Source of the DNA: Beroe forskalii
Taxonomy: Eukaryota; Ctenophora; Nuda; Beroida; Beroidae
Reading direction: 5' to 3'
DNA length: 64,000 nt
Assembly: GCA_011033025.1 (NCBI GenBank)
Contig: WFMF01000202.1
Coordinates: 242,419-306,418 of the forward strand
Position 1 is the first letter of the stretch; each line of letters opens with the position of its first letter. Of the stretch, positions 1-13,237 are shown one piece after another. The notes beneath the pieces are model-generated. The model was given only the letters and a program-made list of their open reading frames with translations, was not told the origin of the DNA and ran no database searches. The translations under genes were made by a program, and so were the position numbers.

Positions 1-236
1 ATATATTTTAGATAACGAATCAACACAAACGTTCTGATTAATCTCTCCCAGGTCACGATCTTCCGGTGCAACTGTTTTCTTATATTGACGTCATGCGACG
101 ACAGAGAGGGGCTGCGACTTCTGCACATCATGGGTGGTCGGAAAACTCACAACTTGATTTACATGAATTATTTAAGAGCCCCGAGTGTTTATTGCGGGGT
201 TCCGAGCTTATTCTAAGATTGATTTACGGGTAAGTG

Positions 237-278
237 TATCGTCATGGTGTTGGTTCAGGGTGGGAATTGATGATGTTA
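237..278 (+). repeat. Divergent copy of the 43-bp dispersed module
   Basis: This is the weakest copy. It has TATCGTCA in place of the first TGACGTCA, a spacer one base shorter than in other copies, and an ending in TTGATGATG. It is accepted because the flank continues with GTTAAACTGTCTATTTT, closely matching the flank of the copy at 9263 (GTTAAACTGCCTGTTTTT), so homology extends past the module. Confidence 0.45.
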
Positions 279-3200
279 AACTGTCTATTTTCCCCGGGCG
301 ACATTCACGTTTTTTAAAGTAATATGTGAAGTTAGAAGTATGAATATAATAATATATCGACAACACACATATATATTCAATCAGAACGTAAATATACGTT
401 GTATGTTTTATCTGAAAATCGTTAAAATCAGGGTCAGAACCAAATGGGTAGGTTTACTGACGCAGCTGGGCAGTCTAAAACTCTCAACACTTCGACAAAC
501 CTTTAAAATGGACTACTGTCACAGGAATATCATACGGGTTATAAATATATATCATAATGGGTTGAAATAAGAAGTTATGTGCATGCAGGGGTGCAGTGTG
601 CATGATCAGATTTTGATATGAATGATATGCAATGAGAGAACATTAATAACGTATATATAAGTTGAATTGGATTGAAAAGTTGGTCGTTCACGGCGCCTTG
701 TGTAATCAGAACTCATCATGATCCAATCATTTTGTGATCAAAAGATATATTGTGCTATGATTATGGTTGATTTGAATCGTAATCATATTGTATGGAATAA
801 TATTAAATTTACAGGTTATCTCTTGATAAGTATTACTATAGCGACTATCGTTGGTTTTATACCGTATTTCGGTCGCTCGATATCATCACCCTTTCTCCCA
901 AAGAAATCGCGAGTAGTAGTAACCAATCCGGACTGAACCAGAAGGTTAGAAAGCAATCTAATGAAACAAAAGTGAAGAGTTCTGCCCTCTCGACAAATAA
1001 AACATTTTAATCAAGTGTGATAACAGTAACGATTGAAATCATATAATAACTTTTCTTTCCGTGGAAAAGATCCGCATTTCCATGGAAGCAAGATAGTCAA
1101 CGAATCCTTGAAAATTAACTAACAACTGTTGAGGCCTTTCCATCACAACATCTTACGATTCTTACATGCTAAATTTAATGGCATCCAGGCAAGATCATAT
1201 CACATGTTACGGTTCGTTTATATTGCTATTTATCACAGTACAGAAGTACTGCACTATTTTGATCTATCAAGATTCATTGTGTGTTTGTATGATCCTCAGA
1301 TAGGTCTGTGTTGAGAGTTACATAATGATGGCAATAGATGGAAGGAAACTAAAATCAAGTACTGATCTAGATTACAGGATACAGCCATAAGGTCACTTAA
1401 AGTGAGAAATTAGATTAATTTATGAAATCAAAACGGCTCTCAAGATACAGTTCCATCAGAATTGTACATGCAACTGGCCTTTGTAAGTCACTTGACTTTT
1501 CAACCCAGTGTCTCATGGGCAGCTTGGTTTCAGAAACAGCAGACCGACAAATATTTTTCCTTCTGGCCAGGGATTCTTCAGTCTTGGGGTTTTCCCAACC
1601 AAGACTGAAGACTTCCCCGACCCAGAAGGAACTTCAGGGAGATAAACTCAACGGTTTAAATACTATCTTGGACTCTATTGGTATAACGTCTACAATAGAG
1701 CCTGGGGTAATGTACGAATTATCAATGATAATGGATTCATCACACTTGGTGTAAGATATGCGGTACTATATATAAATTCATTAGTGTACAATATATATTA
1801 TATTTAGGTATTGTATCCTAGAATTATGACAGATGACTATGCTAGCTCCTCGACAAATTCAAAGCTGGTAGGATAGACCAAGTTGGCTTAAATCAATTGA
1901 AGGACATCAGTGATCTAGGTAATATATCGTATAAAGTGTAGACTGTAGGTTTTATTTTTAAGTCGTTGGGGAAGGTTAGAGCTCTACTCGAGTCTAGATT
2001 ACATGAGGAAAATGAGGGAAAATGAGAGAGATCTTTAGATCATATGTATCTCATCATGATAACCTTATGCCGGATCAAGAGTCCTGATCCTACAGATAAC
2101 AAGCTCTTTATATACACAAGATCATCAATATATGATAAAGATCAGCGAGAACTGATTGCAACACACATCTGAGGGGGCAACATAGCGACTACTGAGATGC
2201 ACAAGAGCGGACCTAAAGTCTTAAAGAGGCACAAAATCCACAAGAGCGTATTTAAAAGAGGCACAAATTCCGATCAGAAAAATGAATTTGGCACAAAAAT
2301 GAAGGTTCAAATTCTTCTCCTCGCACGTAACAGCAAAGCATCGCAAATAATAACTTATGAGTATAATTATCAGCTGCGCCACAGATTGAATCTCGAGGCC
2401 CACATGAGTATTACTGCATTATCTAGCACATAATTCATCGCAATCGTGTGAATATATTTCCGGGAAAGTTGTAATGGGAGTGGGATATGCTGCTTTTCTG
2501 AGGAAAAATTCGCAACGGTTTTTATGTGAATCAAGCCGATAACATAACTTTAAAACTCGTGATACACAATGAAAAGGGGGGCCGAGAAAGTTATCAATTA
2601 TATTCCTGATGCATATAATTCGAATATTGCATTAGAGATAAATTCTGATTCTAGACCTTCACATAATAATATCATATTGGATAACACCGATAACACAAAT
2701 ACTTTGCTTTTGCATATATCACAACCATACAAGTGTCTCCTAACATACCATCTTACACACAATCAAACAGAGTATAAAATGGGTGCCACTCTCTGCACCT
2801 CTTCACGTATAAAGAATTAGGTTTCCTGTGTTCTGAAATTAAAATGAATCGCTGACCACCCTCACTCCGAACCTAACCACCTTTGAACCTAACCAGCTTC
2901 CCGTATTTCGAATTCGTACTCCGAATATTGCGGAGGAGCCTCTCTCGAACCTAGATGCGGACCTATGATCTACGCAAATATATATAATATTCGGTTGCCA
3001 AGTGAAATAATCACAGATTTATTGGGATCATACGGCCAAGGTTCCGATCGCAAAGGTAAATACTCGGGCTCATCAGACCTGGAATCTAATTCAAATTCAG
3101 AGCTCGGGGGGTACAGACAGACAGTACGAGAATAAAGATCATATATTCTCTCTAGAATATATTAACCGTACTACTGCAGTGCACGATTATCTCATGATAA

Positions 3201-4244
3201 GTGCCAGATGATGCTACGGCGAAATCAAATAAATTCAAACAATAATCATACGCAAATATATATAAATTTTAACTAAATAAGAATGCAAATAATCAAATAT
3301 ATATTATATATATCCAAAGGACAAACGTAAACACGGCATATATTTATTAATACGTAGGAGCATCATTGAAGGAGCAACGAGTACACTGCAAAATATATAC
3401 ACGTTACTAAATACTATGTCTGATGGACGACAGATGCAGGATCCATCATCTGTGAGAAGGAGGAGAAGGACGACGGGAGAGAGAATATATATCATGTGGT
3501 TCCGTCCGCGGACGGAAAATAGGCGAATCTCCGACGTTAATATCGAGCATTTGAAATCTTGATAATGCCGTCACGTACTACGAATTGGCTGAGAGTTTTA
3601 TGAGTGGTGGAGCTGGTAATATGTGAGGTCTACTCGCCAGTAATATATTATATAATATGTTGTTTGGTTGAAATAACGGCCTTCCATTTACTGCGGCCAT
3701 TCAGTCGTCAATGAACGGTCGGTAGGTACATATATATAAGTTAAGAGCTTATTTCTGTCTACAACTTTAAAGAGACCAAAATCCGGACGCTCTGGAGACA
3801 TATACACAATACAGGTCACAAGCTTGTAAGTAAGCATATTTGTAATTGAATCAGTAAATGAGTAAGGATACCACTAAACCATATGATTATACTCATATAT
3901 ATATATGTTCACCATGTACCGCGGCATTATATATAATATATGTACGCATATCAAAAGAGAAGGGAAGAGTGACCAAGGGAAGCTAGGAGGAGGAGGAGGG
4001 TTATAATGCAAGGGGTAGTAGGGGAACTATCATCGGTTTTTGGAGCACTGTACGGGACAGGAGACTCATCGGCAAGGACCAACAGGAACTCTAATAGGCA
4101 TTATATATCATGTATCACACAGATGATCTATACAGTACCGCCTGAGTGGTAGGAAGTCAGAACGGCAGTCGGGGAAGTTAATAAACATTGCCTTTGTTAG
4201 AGAGATAGGTGCTCTTTCGGGGAAACACACAGTTCAATATAGCG

Positions 4245-4350
4245 AGTCGTTTTGGAGACGGCGATACGGCGGGATTAGTTAGTGAAATGGCGGGATGAGT
4301 TAGGGAAAAGATGGGATAAGTTATGGAAATGGCAGGATTAGTAAGGGGAA
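4245..4350. repeat. ~24-bp degenerate minisatellite
   Basis: Four to five imperfect units of the type ATGGCGGGATTAGTTAGTGAA are in tandem. A minus-strand open frame through it gives a repeating Pro-Ala-Ile-Ser pattern, which is explained by the repeat and not by a gene. Confidence 0.6.
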
Positions 4351-5959
4351 ATGATGATAGGATATATGTTATGTAATAATAGGACTCTCGATTACAGGAG
4401 GGCAACCGTGCGGATGAGAGGGTTTCATACTAAATCTCTTTATGTATGAGAATCTATTAGTATGGATATTTTCATGGATCAATTTACCCGTTATCTTATA
4501 TAGTCTGATAGTGAGTCATATGCCATGTCTAATGAATGTAATGAATCATTCACTTCGCTGAAGGAACTAAGGAATGGCGAACTGATGGTCATTGTCGTTA
4601 TAATATATGATGGACTTTTATTGTGCTAGACATATTCACTATTATAATATATTCAAAGATTCAAATCTATCCGAACGCTCGCAGTAATTTGAATGTGAGA
4701 TCAAGTAATAGCTCGATCTAGCGTCCACACGTTTTCACAACTTTCATCCGTTTTGACACTGTTCAAGGTGACGAGAGTTACAAAAAACACATATATAAAT
4801 CTTGGCAGATGAAACGAAATCACGGATCAGACACCATTTCCTGGCAAAAACACTAGCAATAACGGTCGAGAGAGTTATATAAGTAACATTTAAATATCAT
4901 CACGCAAGTTTTCCAATATTCATGCTTTATATAAAAACACATGAGTCAAGCAGCCAAGCGGCTTCTTGGACACAACAATCTGCATTGAATGACAATAACA
5001 TGACCGGTATATGTAACACGAAGGACATACGAAAAGTAGGAGGTTTAACGTCATTAATTAAACGGTTAAATGCTCGATAATGACGCAAGTGTTACCCTTT
5101 TATTATTCATTCGCGACAATTTACAGAGCTAGATATGTCTCAAATATTACTATTCATGCTTACGACATATACGACAATATTTATATATGACATTATATGT
5201 TTGATTTATTATTTATTAACAAATGAGTGTTACAATGAACATTTTGTTGATGATAAGAGATCTGAGCTGATAGTAGGTTTAGAGCGAGCGCGAGAGCGCA
5301 CAAATCGTGATAAACTGATCAATATCAATTTAGTAAGCACTGCAATCGTGTGAAGCCACCAAACTAAACTTTCAATGAGTGATTTGATGATAATCATCTC
5401 TAAAATATTACTCTTCGATGAATATATTATTACACTTGACCAAGAGATCGGTTACCATGGCTCGATATAAAACTCTGATGAAAATATGTATAATAACGAG
5501 ATGTTGAGATGCAGCTCTTCTTATCTCTACAGAAATGCATGTGGTACGTTATATCAACGATCCCAAACACACGGGCATGAAATTGTTACGAAAAGTTTCC
5601 GTAACGAGTGCACTTCTTCATGCGCTTATATTAAGATTGGTGTGCATCGTAACATATTATATCACAAAAGGGGCTGTCTTAATTACCAGCGTTTTGCAAC
5701 CCCCGTACCACGTACCACCAATGGGCCTGTCGAAATTGCCAGCGTTTTGAAACCTCCGCACATATAACACGTACCACACAAAAAAACCAGGATGTCATGT
5801 TCGCATGATGAACCATCCCGTGCCAGTCTCGGTCTCACTCCTGTCTTCCCGTGTCTCATGAACATGATAAAGGCATGTAAATCATGACATGGCGGAGCGG
5901 GATATATTCAGGATGTAATGACTCATTAATGGGCCCTGGGCGTGACAACCCGACTCCTG

Positions 5960-6185
5960 ATTACCATGGATTCCCTGATTATATGAGCACTCCGGGGACA
6001 TTAGGCAGTGGGTCGTGACGTCACTGAATTGATAGCGGAGTGGTGGGTTAGTGACGTGGGATGGCTCACTGGTTTTGTGCGTTCCATGGATCCACTGATT
6101 ATCATGGATAATACAACATACCCCCCCAATTTTATACTTTTCCGTGCCATGGGATCACTGATTATCATGGATATAATACAACTCC
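5960..6185. repeat. Degenerate repeat around CCATGGATCACTGATTATCATGG
   Basis: Three copies of a block reading CCATGG..TC.CTGATTAT occur at about 5962, 6085 and 6148. The latter two continue with CATGGATA and an ATACAAC stretch. The spacing is uneven (about 123 and 63 bp), so this is a local duplication cluster and not a regular array. One 43-bp module (6016) lies between the first and second copies. Confidence 0.5.
6016..6059 (+). repeat. 43-bp dispersed module, copy with 28-base spacer
   Basis: TGACGTCA is followed after 28 bases by TGACGTGG. The interior contains AGCGGAGTGGTGGGTTAG, the same AGTGGTG core seen in the copies at 53327 and 62845. Confidence 0.55.
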
Positions 6186-8335
6186 AAAGTGGACAGGTGA
6201 TTTCGAAGGGAGGGGCAAATATTCCTCCTGGAATAATATGTAGTTTCGCCACATACACACATACATTGTTACATATTCTGGTCACGCACAACGAATGGCC
6301 ACGGTTCCACATCACTAACTTACCGTGTTAAACAATGAAAATGACGTCATCCCTCCCCACCTACACTGCTCAATATGTATCAACCTATAATGTGATCGTG
6401 CATGGAGTGCAGTGTAGTCAGAGAGAGGGGGAGATTTGTCTCATTTCCTTGACTTCTCAGCTCCTTATGCGTTATATAGAATATCTCTTGTCACGGCCGA
6501 TTGCATTTATTTAAAATACGTCCGCATCAATCTAACATGCTCTCGAGCTTACATAACAGGCGACTTTCACAAGACCTCACAACGGGGATATATTATGTTT
6601 ACATCTCATGCATGTGTATAAAATTTATCTTGTTACATATTATTCAGTTTACCACGCCATTGTGTCGCCATTGACCGTGCAATTTAAATTTGTAAAGGAG
6701 CGAACAAAACACTCGGCGCACAATGCAGGCACAGCAGCTAGAGAGATGGAGAGTGAGAGAGTTTGTGAATAAATGTAGTGGATTAAGAGGGTGGAATTTA
6801 GATGACAAAAGATCTCAAAAGTGGAACTTTGAACACGCCTCTCTCCACATATTATCATAAATACCGGATACAGAGAGCGGAACAAAACGTGAGGTTTCGC
6901 GATATGGTCATTGTTAAGATTCAGCAGTTTAGCATAGCTTAAACTGATGGCGTCATACACTGAGTTAAGTTTTTAAGCTAAGCTATTGATGGAAAACTGG
7001 GGCCAGGATTTTTAAAAAATAAAGTAACCTAGGCTAGGATTTTGGGGAATAATATGAAAAATCTGAATTTAGCGATATTGACCATCACACGAGGGCGTAT
7101 CTTATAATCGTGGAATGCGTCGAGTTAACATCTAAACGCACGGGAGAAATAGGCTAAAGAAATTATGCATGCACTGTGCAGTTACACGTGGTATCTGGAG
7201 TTTTTCCGATTCAATTCTTCAGAAACCCAGACTTGAACTATCAGCTCACGTTCTCCCTCGAAATATTCTAAACGCCCTGAGTTCGTGATGGCCGTTTTCA
7301 ATCGAGAGAAGCGAGAACTCACATATAATATCCGAGGATTCTGTCAGCGAATCTATAACCTACCTTGCAAATGAAAAGTCAGTTGAAAAGTATGCTCAGG
7401 AAAGGATCGAATAAATAAACTATGAATAGGTGTTAATATGATATTTGTATGTTTACCCGTCAGAAGTGATAGTATTTTTCGTTGAGTTGGGAGCAGTTTA
7501 CATATATACAACATAGACGGACCTAAGGGTGTTGGTTATATGACTGGCGTTTATTATAACTTGATGATTGAACAGAGTCTGGGAAAGGCTGCTTAGTTAT
7601 TATTCTGTCCGACATCACGGTGCCGATCATGGAATTCACATTTCTATCATACCAGGGCGTGAAATACGGAATACGGACCTATCGAGTAGGTCTAGATCCA
7701 ACATTTGGATCTTCTTCTTAGAGGGGAGGGGCGAAATCATTCGGAATCCACTAACGAAAAGAACCCAACTCTTTCCAATAACACTTTGACCTTAACTTAA
7801 ATACATACAAACATATTACACTCGCAGAAGTTACAGAATATGCAATCAAGGTTGAAGCGAGTCAATTAGGAAGTGTTGGCTGGCTTTTTCGATTATATAA
7901 TTGAGAACAGGTACAATCTCATGCCTTGGCAATTATGATAGCCCAAGGAAGGCAACCAAAACTATATGACGAAAAAAATGGAACAGAACTAGGAACCGAC
8001 TTGACCGGAAAAAATTCGATCCGGTCGTTTCCTAACCACGAAGTGTCTCTATCTTCGCAAAACACGGAAACCGGACTGAGAACTGCATATTGGAGAACAC
8101 GAAGTGTCTCTGTCCTGAGAGCGTGGCTCATCACACAAATGTAACGAACACACAACGCGTGGAGAGAAGGATTCAAGCTGTAGGAGAGAAAAATATAACA
8201 CCCGGCAATGATACATAATTGCATTAGAAAGCCACCAAGGACCCAGAACTGTATCAATTCCATGGAGATCAGAGCACTCACGATACGGTGCGCTTATGTT
8301 TTAATATGCGCGCGTGACATGTAGGCGCGTGCGGA

Positions 8336-8378
8336 TGACGTCATTGTCAGAGCTCAAAGTGGGGCGTTGATGACGGGA
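8336..8378 (+). repeat. 43-bp dispersed module
   Basis: TGACGTCA, 27 bases, then TGACGGGA. The interior ends in GGGGCGTTGA, matching the GCGTTGA end of the copy at 9390. Confidence 0.65.
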
Positions 8379-9262
8379 ATGGAGCCTATTTCGTGCCCTT
8401 ATTTTTATGTGGCACCTGTGCTACCTGTGTCTCCGGCTCAAACAGAAACATATGGAATATATTACATAATTTGAATATAATATTACGAGTAATAAATGTC
8501 CGGAGGAGAGAGAGTTATAGATTATTTTCCAACGCCGCATCGGGAACATATTATAATATGTGATTTAGTGATTTATAGATGCCATGATGGGGCGAAGTGA
8601 TCGAAGTTATATATCAGCGACAACCGGCGACAAAGCGATCGCAAAGATCGGGGAAAAGTGATCAGGAATAAGCAAAGTTACATATTATTATGATTATATT
8701 TACAACATGAAAATTTGGGTAACAAAGCATTATAAAGTTATAACTTTCTTGCGGCATATATTATTATGCTAGTGTCATTGTAGCACATTGTAACCAGCCA
8801 AACTGTTGAAATCAGCCACTTTTTATCGAGAAGAAGAGACGAGTTTATATACGAGAAAATGGCAGAATTGAGAATAATATAAATTATCATAATAATATAT
8901 CCACTGTAAAAACCAGACGTCTAAAACCAGTAGGTCTACCACCGTGTAAAAATATACCAAACCACTATCGTATATTTTATTCCAGAGAAAAAACAAAACC
9001 AATTAGCTAACATAATTGGGTTTAATAAATATAAAAATACATAAATATAAATATAAAAATATATATATTACCAAACATAATATATGCTTTTAATATAATT
9101 CGTATATATATATTATATAAAAAACACATTATATATCTTGAAAGGCGTTCGTGACTGCTGAAAAGACGTGCTGAAAGTTCCCCCGTTCACCACCATTGCA
9201 GTATCCCCTTCTCTGCTCTAAGGAGACACCAAGCGCTGCACAAGAGAAATATGCCACTAATA

Positions 9263-9305
9263 TGACGTCATTATCATAGCGCAGCGTAGTAAGTTGATGA
9301 GGTTA
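9263..9305 (+). repeat. 43-bp dispersed module
   Basis: TGACGTCA, then 27 bases beginning TTATCATAGCGCAGCGTAGT and ending AAGTTGA, then TGAGGTTA. The interior TAGCGCAGCGTAGTAAG resembles a tRNA A-box region, but no B-box follows. Confidence 0.7.
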
Positions 9306-9389
9306 AACTGCCTGTTTTTCGCGCGAGGGGTTTAGCTATATAGCACTTCGCTTAGCGTATATATTCAAGGGCAAGTAGATGAAGTTTAG

Positions 9390-9432
9390 TGACGTCATTA
9401 TCATATCATAACATAGTGCGTTGATGACGCAA
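9390..9432 (+). repeat. 43-bp dispersed module, second of a close pair
   Basis: TGACGTCA, 27 bases (TTATCATATC...GCGTTGA), TGACGCAA. It lies 127 bp from the previous copy in the same orientation. The DNA between them is not obviously duplicated. Confidence 0.7.
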
Positions 9433-12400
9433 CAAGGAGCCTAGTGGTTGAGGGTGAGATATACGCCACAGCAAGTTCTCCTCCAGACAACTTATATTTA
9501 TATATATGTACCATAACCATGGTCCACGTATATGAGTAATTGTCTAATTTACACGTCGGACAAACTATCATCTTTGTCTAAATATCTATTCACTAAACTA
9601 TATATATATATTATATCCAATATAGAGTACTACACAGTTACCGAACACAGTTTTATATTTTATTATTATTTTTATTATTATCAGTCGTGGCACGAGCCGA
9701 AGTGCTGGATTTTTATTTTGGGTAAACGAAATATTTCTTTCGATTGAGAAAAAAAGAGAAAATTTTAATTTATATATCTTAGGTTCTAGTGATAAAGTAG
9801 TAATTTATACCTCGAATTAAAATATAAAACGTCAAGTAACGGGGAATTATCACAACAACTTTCTAGAGACGAAATAAGCAGCCTAAATAATTTATAGGAA
9901 TAATAATATATATGTTACTCTGACACCCGTTTAAAATATATACTGACTGAACCTCGTCGCTAAAGATACCTAACGATGCGTTAGGTAGTAAATATAGTAA
10001 AGTATTTTACAATCTTTTGATTAATATGTAACTCAGCAATTTGACTTGGTATTATAGGTTTCACAAAATCACGCCGTGATTCGAAATTAGGTTACAGTGC
10101 CAAGTGCCAGCAAAATCGATAAAAATTATCGCTACAATTTCCGCGCATCGAATACTGAGAGTTTTCATAATTCAAAAAAAAACCTTTATTTTTTGAGATT
10201 CTGCTGTACGGCTAAAATGTAGGTTTAACTCAGGATCGACCATATGGACGATCTTTGATCTGGTGATTGTGGGATACTTAATACGGATGGGAAAATATAT
10301 CCTTGCGTTTTAATATTGAGATGATTTGAAGTATTAAAGAGTTTTGATTCAGATTAATAACCATAGTGATCCAAATTGCTAAATAGCAATTTTACGAATT
10401 TCAACGCACGAATTCACATACTTCGTTCAAATTGCAATAAATACCGTTTGTTGCCATAAATTCCTCTTTAAACACAAGCGAGCAATTGATAATGGTAGTC
10501 CGAATTAATTCAAATATTCAAGCATTTGTTGAAATTAGGAAATTAAGTTGTTTCACTATCACTCCGAAAACAACTTAATAAAACAGTGCCGAAGGACTAA
10601 AATGAAAAGCAACCATTCATCACACTCTCAAACAAATCAAACAAAAGAATTTGCCAGCTCGATTGTATATCTAAGAGAGAAAACTTTATATTTTTCCAAG
10701 TTAAACAAAACGAACCATAGCTTAATCCTCGAAGCACCGAACTGAAACTCCGTACTGGTGAACGAACAAACGACGCTGCGATGACTAGAGCATATATAAT
10801 GGGTCTCGAAATATAGAGAATATATTATATGAATATATATATACACACACGAGAGAGACTAGAAAGAGAAAGAGATTAGGGTTCAACTTTTAAAACAAGG
10901 CAATCACCCCCCACGTGGGCACATATATATTTCTAGAACACATATATTTTATTCAAAGTGTGTAAAACAAAGGCAATACCACATCGGATGTGTGGGGCGC
11001 AATGTGAAGGAGCTGAATATAATATATATAAATATATATATATTATGAAATATATTTTATAGGTCATGAGATACAATCAAAAGACTTGAAAACACACTCA
11101 AAAACGCACACACATGGAACGAACCAACGCACAAACCATCTCTCTCATGATCAATGCCCCCAGTGCATATAATGCTAATAGACAGAGTAAAAAAGGACAT
11201 CACCCCATATTATATATATGCTAAGTAAATATATATAGCGTTTTATATAAAAGACTTAAATCACTTTTGCTAATGGACTATTGTTTGAATTCAACGCACA
11301 AGTGAATGTACGCATTAATATGCGCATCGCGCCTAATGCTATCACCACCGTTACTTTTTACAGTGATATAGAGTATTTAACATATAATAGAGCTCTGCTA
11401 GTCTACAATGGGAGCTAGACACCTTGTAAAGCGTATCTCATGTGGCATAGTTGAGAAAAAATAATTGACCGAATATTAGGATACTGGCAGTAACCAAAAT
11501 TCAGATTAGGCAAAAACCGAGCAAAACCTTCGATTGTTTGTCAGAAAAGCAGGATTAACTTACGTTTGGTTATACTATAAGCTTAAAGGAAATTTTACTC
11601 TCAAATATTTTTCTCATCTACATCTCATATCACGGGTTTTTGGACATTTGATGAGTGCCATTTTCATCTTCATGTGACGATTCATTATGATATTAACGGT
11701 GCATGACTGCATAGTAAGATTAATCATTTAGATACGCAAATTCTCCTCAATTTGGAAACTTGGAGCTGTTTTCTTTTCAGTTGAGGTCCAGAGACAGATT
11801 TTACAGTTTGAACAATACATTCTCTAGTGTACATTTTGACAAAACCGAGTCAAGACAACCAGTTTCTCATGGAAAGTGTGATTGTATCATCAGCTTGATT
11901 ATCAAGTCAGACATTTCGATACATTCTTCTTGTAACATGAGGTTTTTCTAGAGAATATTTTAAATATTTACATTACACTCAGCTTATTAGATCACAAGAT
12001 TCTCATAATCAAGCCTTCTGTTTGGTACAAAGCAGTCCATCATGAAATTGTAGCGTGCTTTTAGTTTCTAATATAATATATCCGATTTAACCATCAATCT
12101 AAAACAATATCATAGTTCTCAAGAAAGCTTAAAGGTTCCTCAACTTTAACTGAGACATCAAATCAATATATTTCTTGTAGCTCCTAACCAAGACCACGGT
12201 GTACAATGAAATGGGTTTCGTTGAATGAGAACATAAGAGTTAAGAATTCCCAGTATTCATTCCTTATAATTGTGTATGGTGTACAGAGAAACGAGGTATA
12301 ATAAACTGAAACCCCGAGAATAGTATGTTAATATGTGTATGAATGTGGGTTTCGAAATTGATAAACGAACCAAGTGCGACTATATTTGTATTCAATACTT

Positions 12401-13194
12401 CCCAATACTATAAATTATTCACAAGAGTGCCGACCGCACGCTAATAACAAAGAATGTTCGAAAGGTTTGATAGGTTGAAACTTCAAAGATTTTGTATTGT
12501 ATACCTACTGAGAAAATCTGAAACTTCAAAATATTTAAAGCCTTCTGAAAAGAAGATTGAAATCGAGAACATCGGTTTTCTGGGACCTATTTAAGTGAAC
12601 TATAAGCCACAAAAACCCCACTGATTCTTGGCAGATCTCCAGATACGAACCACACTTGTTAACGGATTTTGCTGTGAATTAACAATTCTCTACCTGATTG
12701 GAGTCAAAACATGGCTGCAGCGCAATTTTCATGTGCTGCGCAGCAAGGGCGGTCTGAAGCTACGATCATGACGCGGTAGAGGCAATAAGAACTATTCCAA
12801 TTAACTCAGGTTGGTAAAAGGCTGACACGATCCGTACGTGTTTTCAGTTTGTGTATTCACTGAACTTTGCTGAAGGGATCAACCGTTCCTTCACGAGACA
12901 CGCAAAACAATGAAAAGAAATTTAAAGCAACATTTATGAAATTGATAACAGTTGGAATGAATACATAACACAGTAAGTAACAATTTCTTGAAAGACAAAA
13001 CTACATTATATTATTGACATCAATCCCAACCAATATATCCCAACAGCTACACTTTTTCAAGTCTCAGATTTGAATAGTGTAATTAGCAGAGGTAAGAAAC
13101 ACTATCGCAGATACATATCACTACAAAACAGTCTCAATTCCGGAGACTAATGAGCAATATGTGCGAGCAAGACAACAAAAGGTGGTTATTAAGA

Positions 13195-13237
13195 TGACGT
13201 CGTTATCATAGCTTAAAGTAGTACGTTGATGAAGATG
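13195..13237 (+). repeat. 43-bp dispersed module
   Basis: TGACGTCG, 27 bases (TTATCATAGCTTAAAGTAGT...ACGTTGA), then TGAAGATG. The left half is nearly identical to the 9263 copy. Confidence 0.65.

Larger units (their letters stand above)
1..8280. other. AT-rich stretch with no supportable gene
   Basis: No frame here shows a recognisable domain, a run of compatible splice sites or a conserved motif. Open frames are short and often depend on simple repeats. Base composition is AT-rich, with many TATATA stretches. It holds two copies of a dispersed 43-bp module (237 and 6016) and small tandem repeats near 4245-4350, 5695-5770 and 5960-6185. A non-coding RNA or a fast-evolving small gene cannot be excluded from sequence alone. 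Confidence 0.6.
8379..13194. other. AT-rich stretch, repeats only
   Basis: No coding signal is recognisable. The stretch has long runs of TATA-type low-complexity sequence (for example 9040-9130 and 10800-11240) and two closely spaced 43-bp modules (9263 and 9390). No intron-exon structure with a consistent frame was found on either strand. Confidence 0.55.

Noticed and set aside
9263-9432. tRNA gene or tRNA-derived SINE head
   Set aside because: Only an A-box-like stretch is present; no B-box (GGTTCRANTCC) follows at the right distance and no cloverleaf could be drawn.
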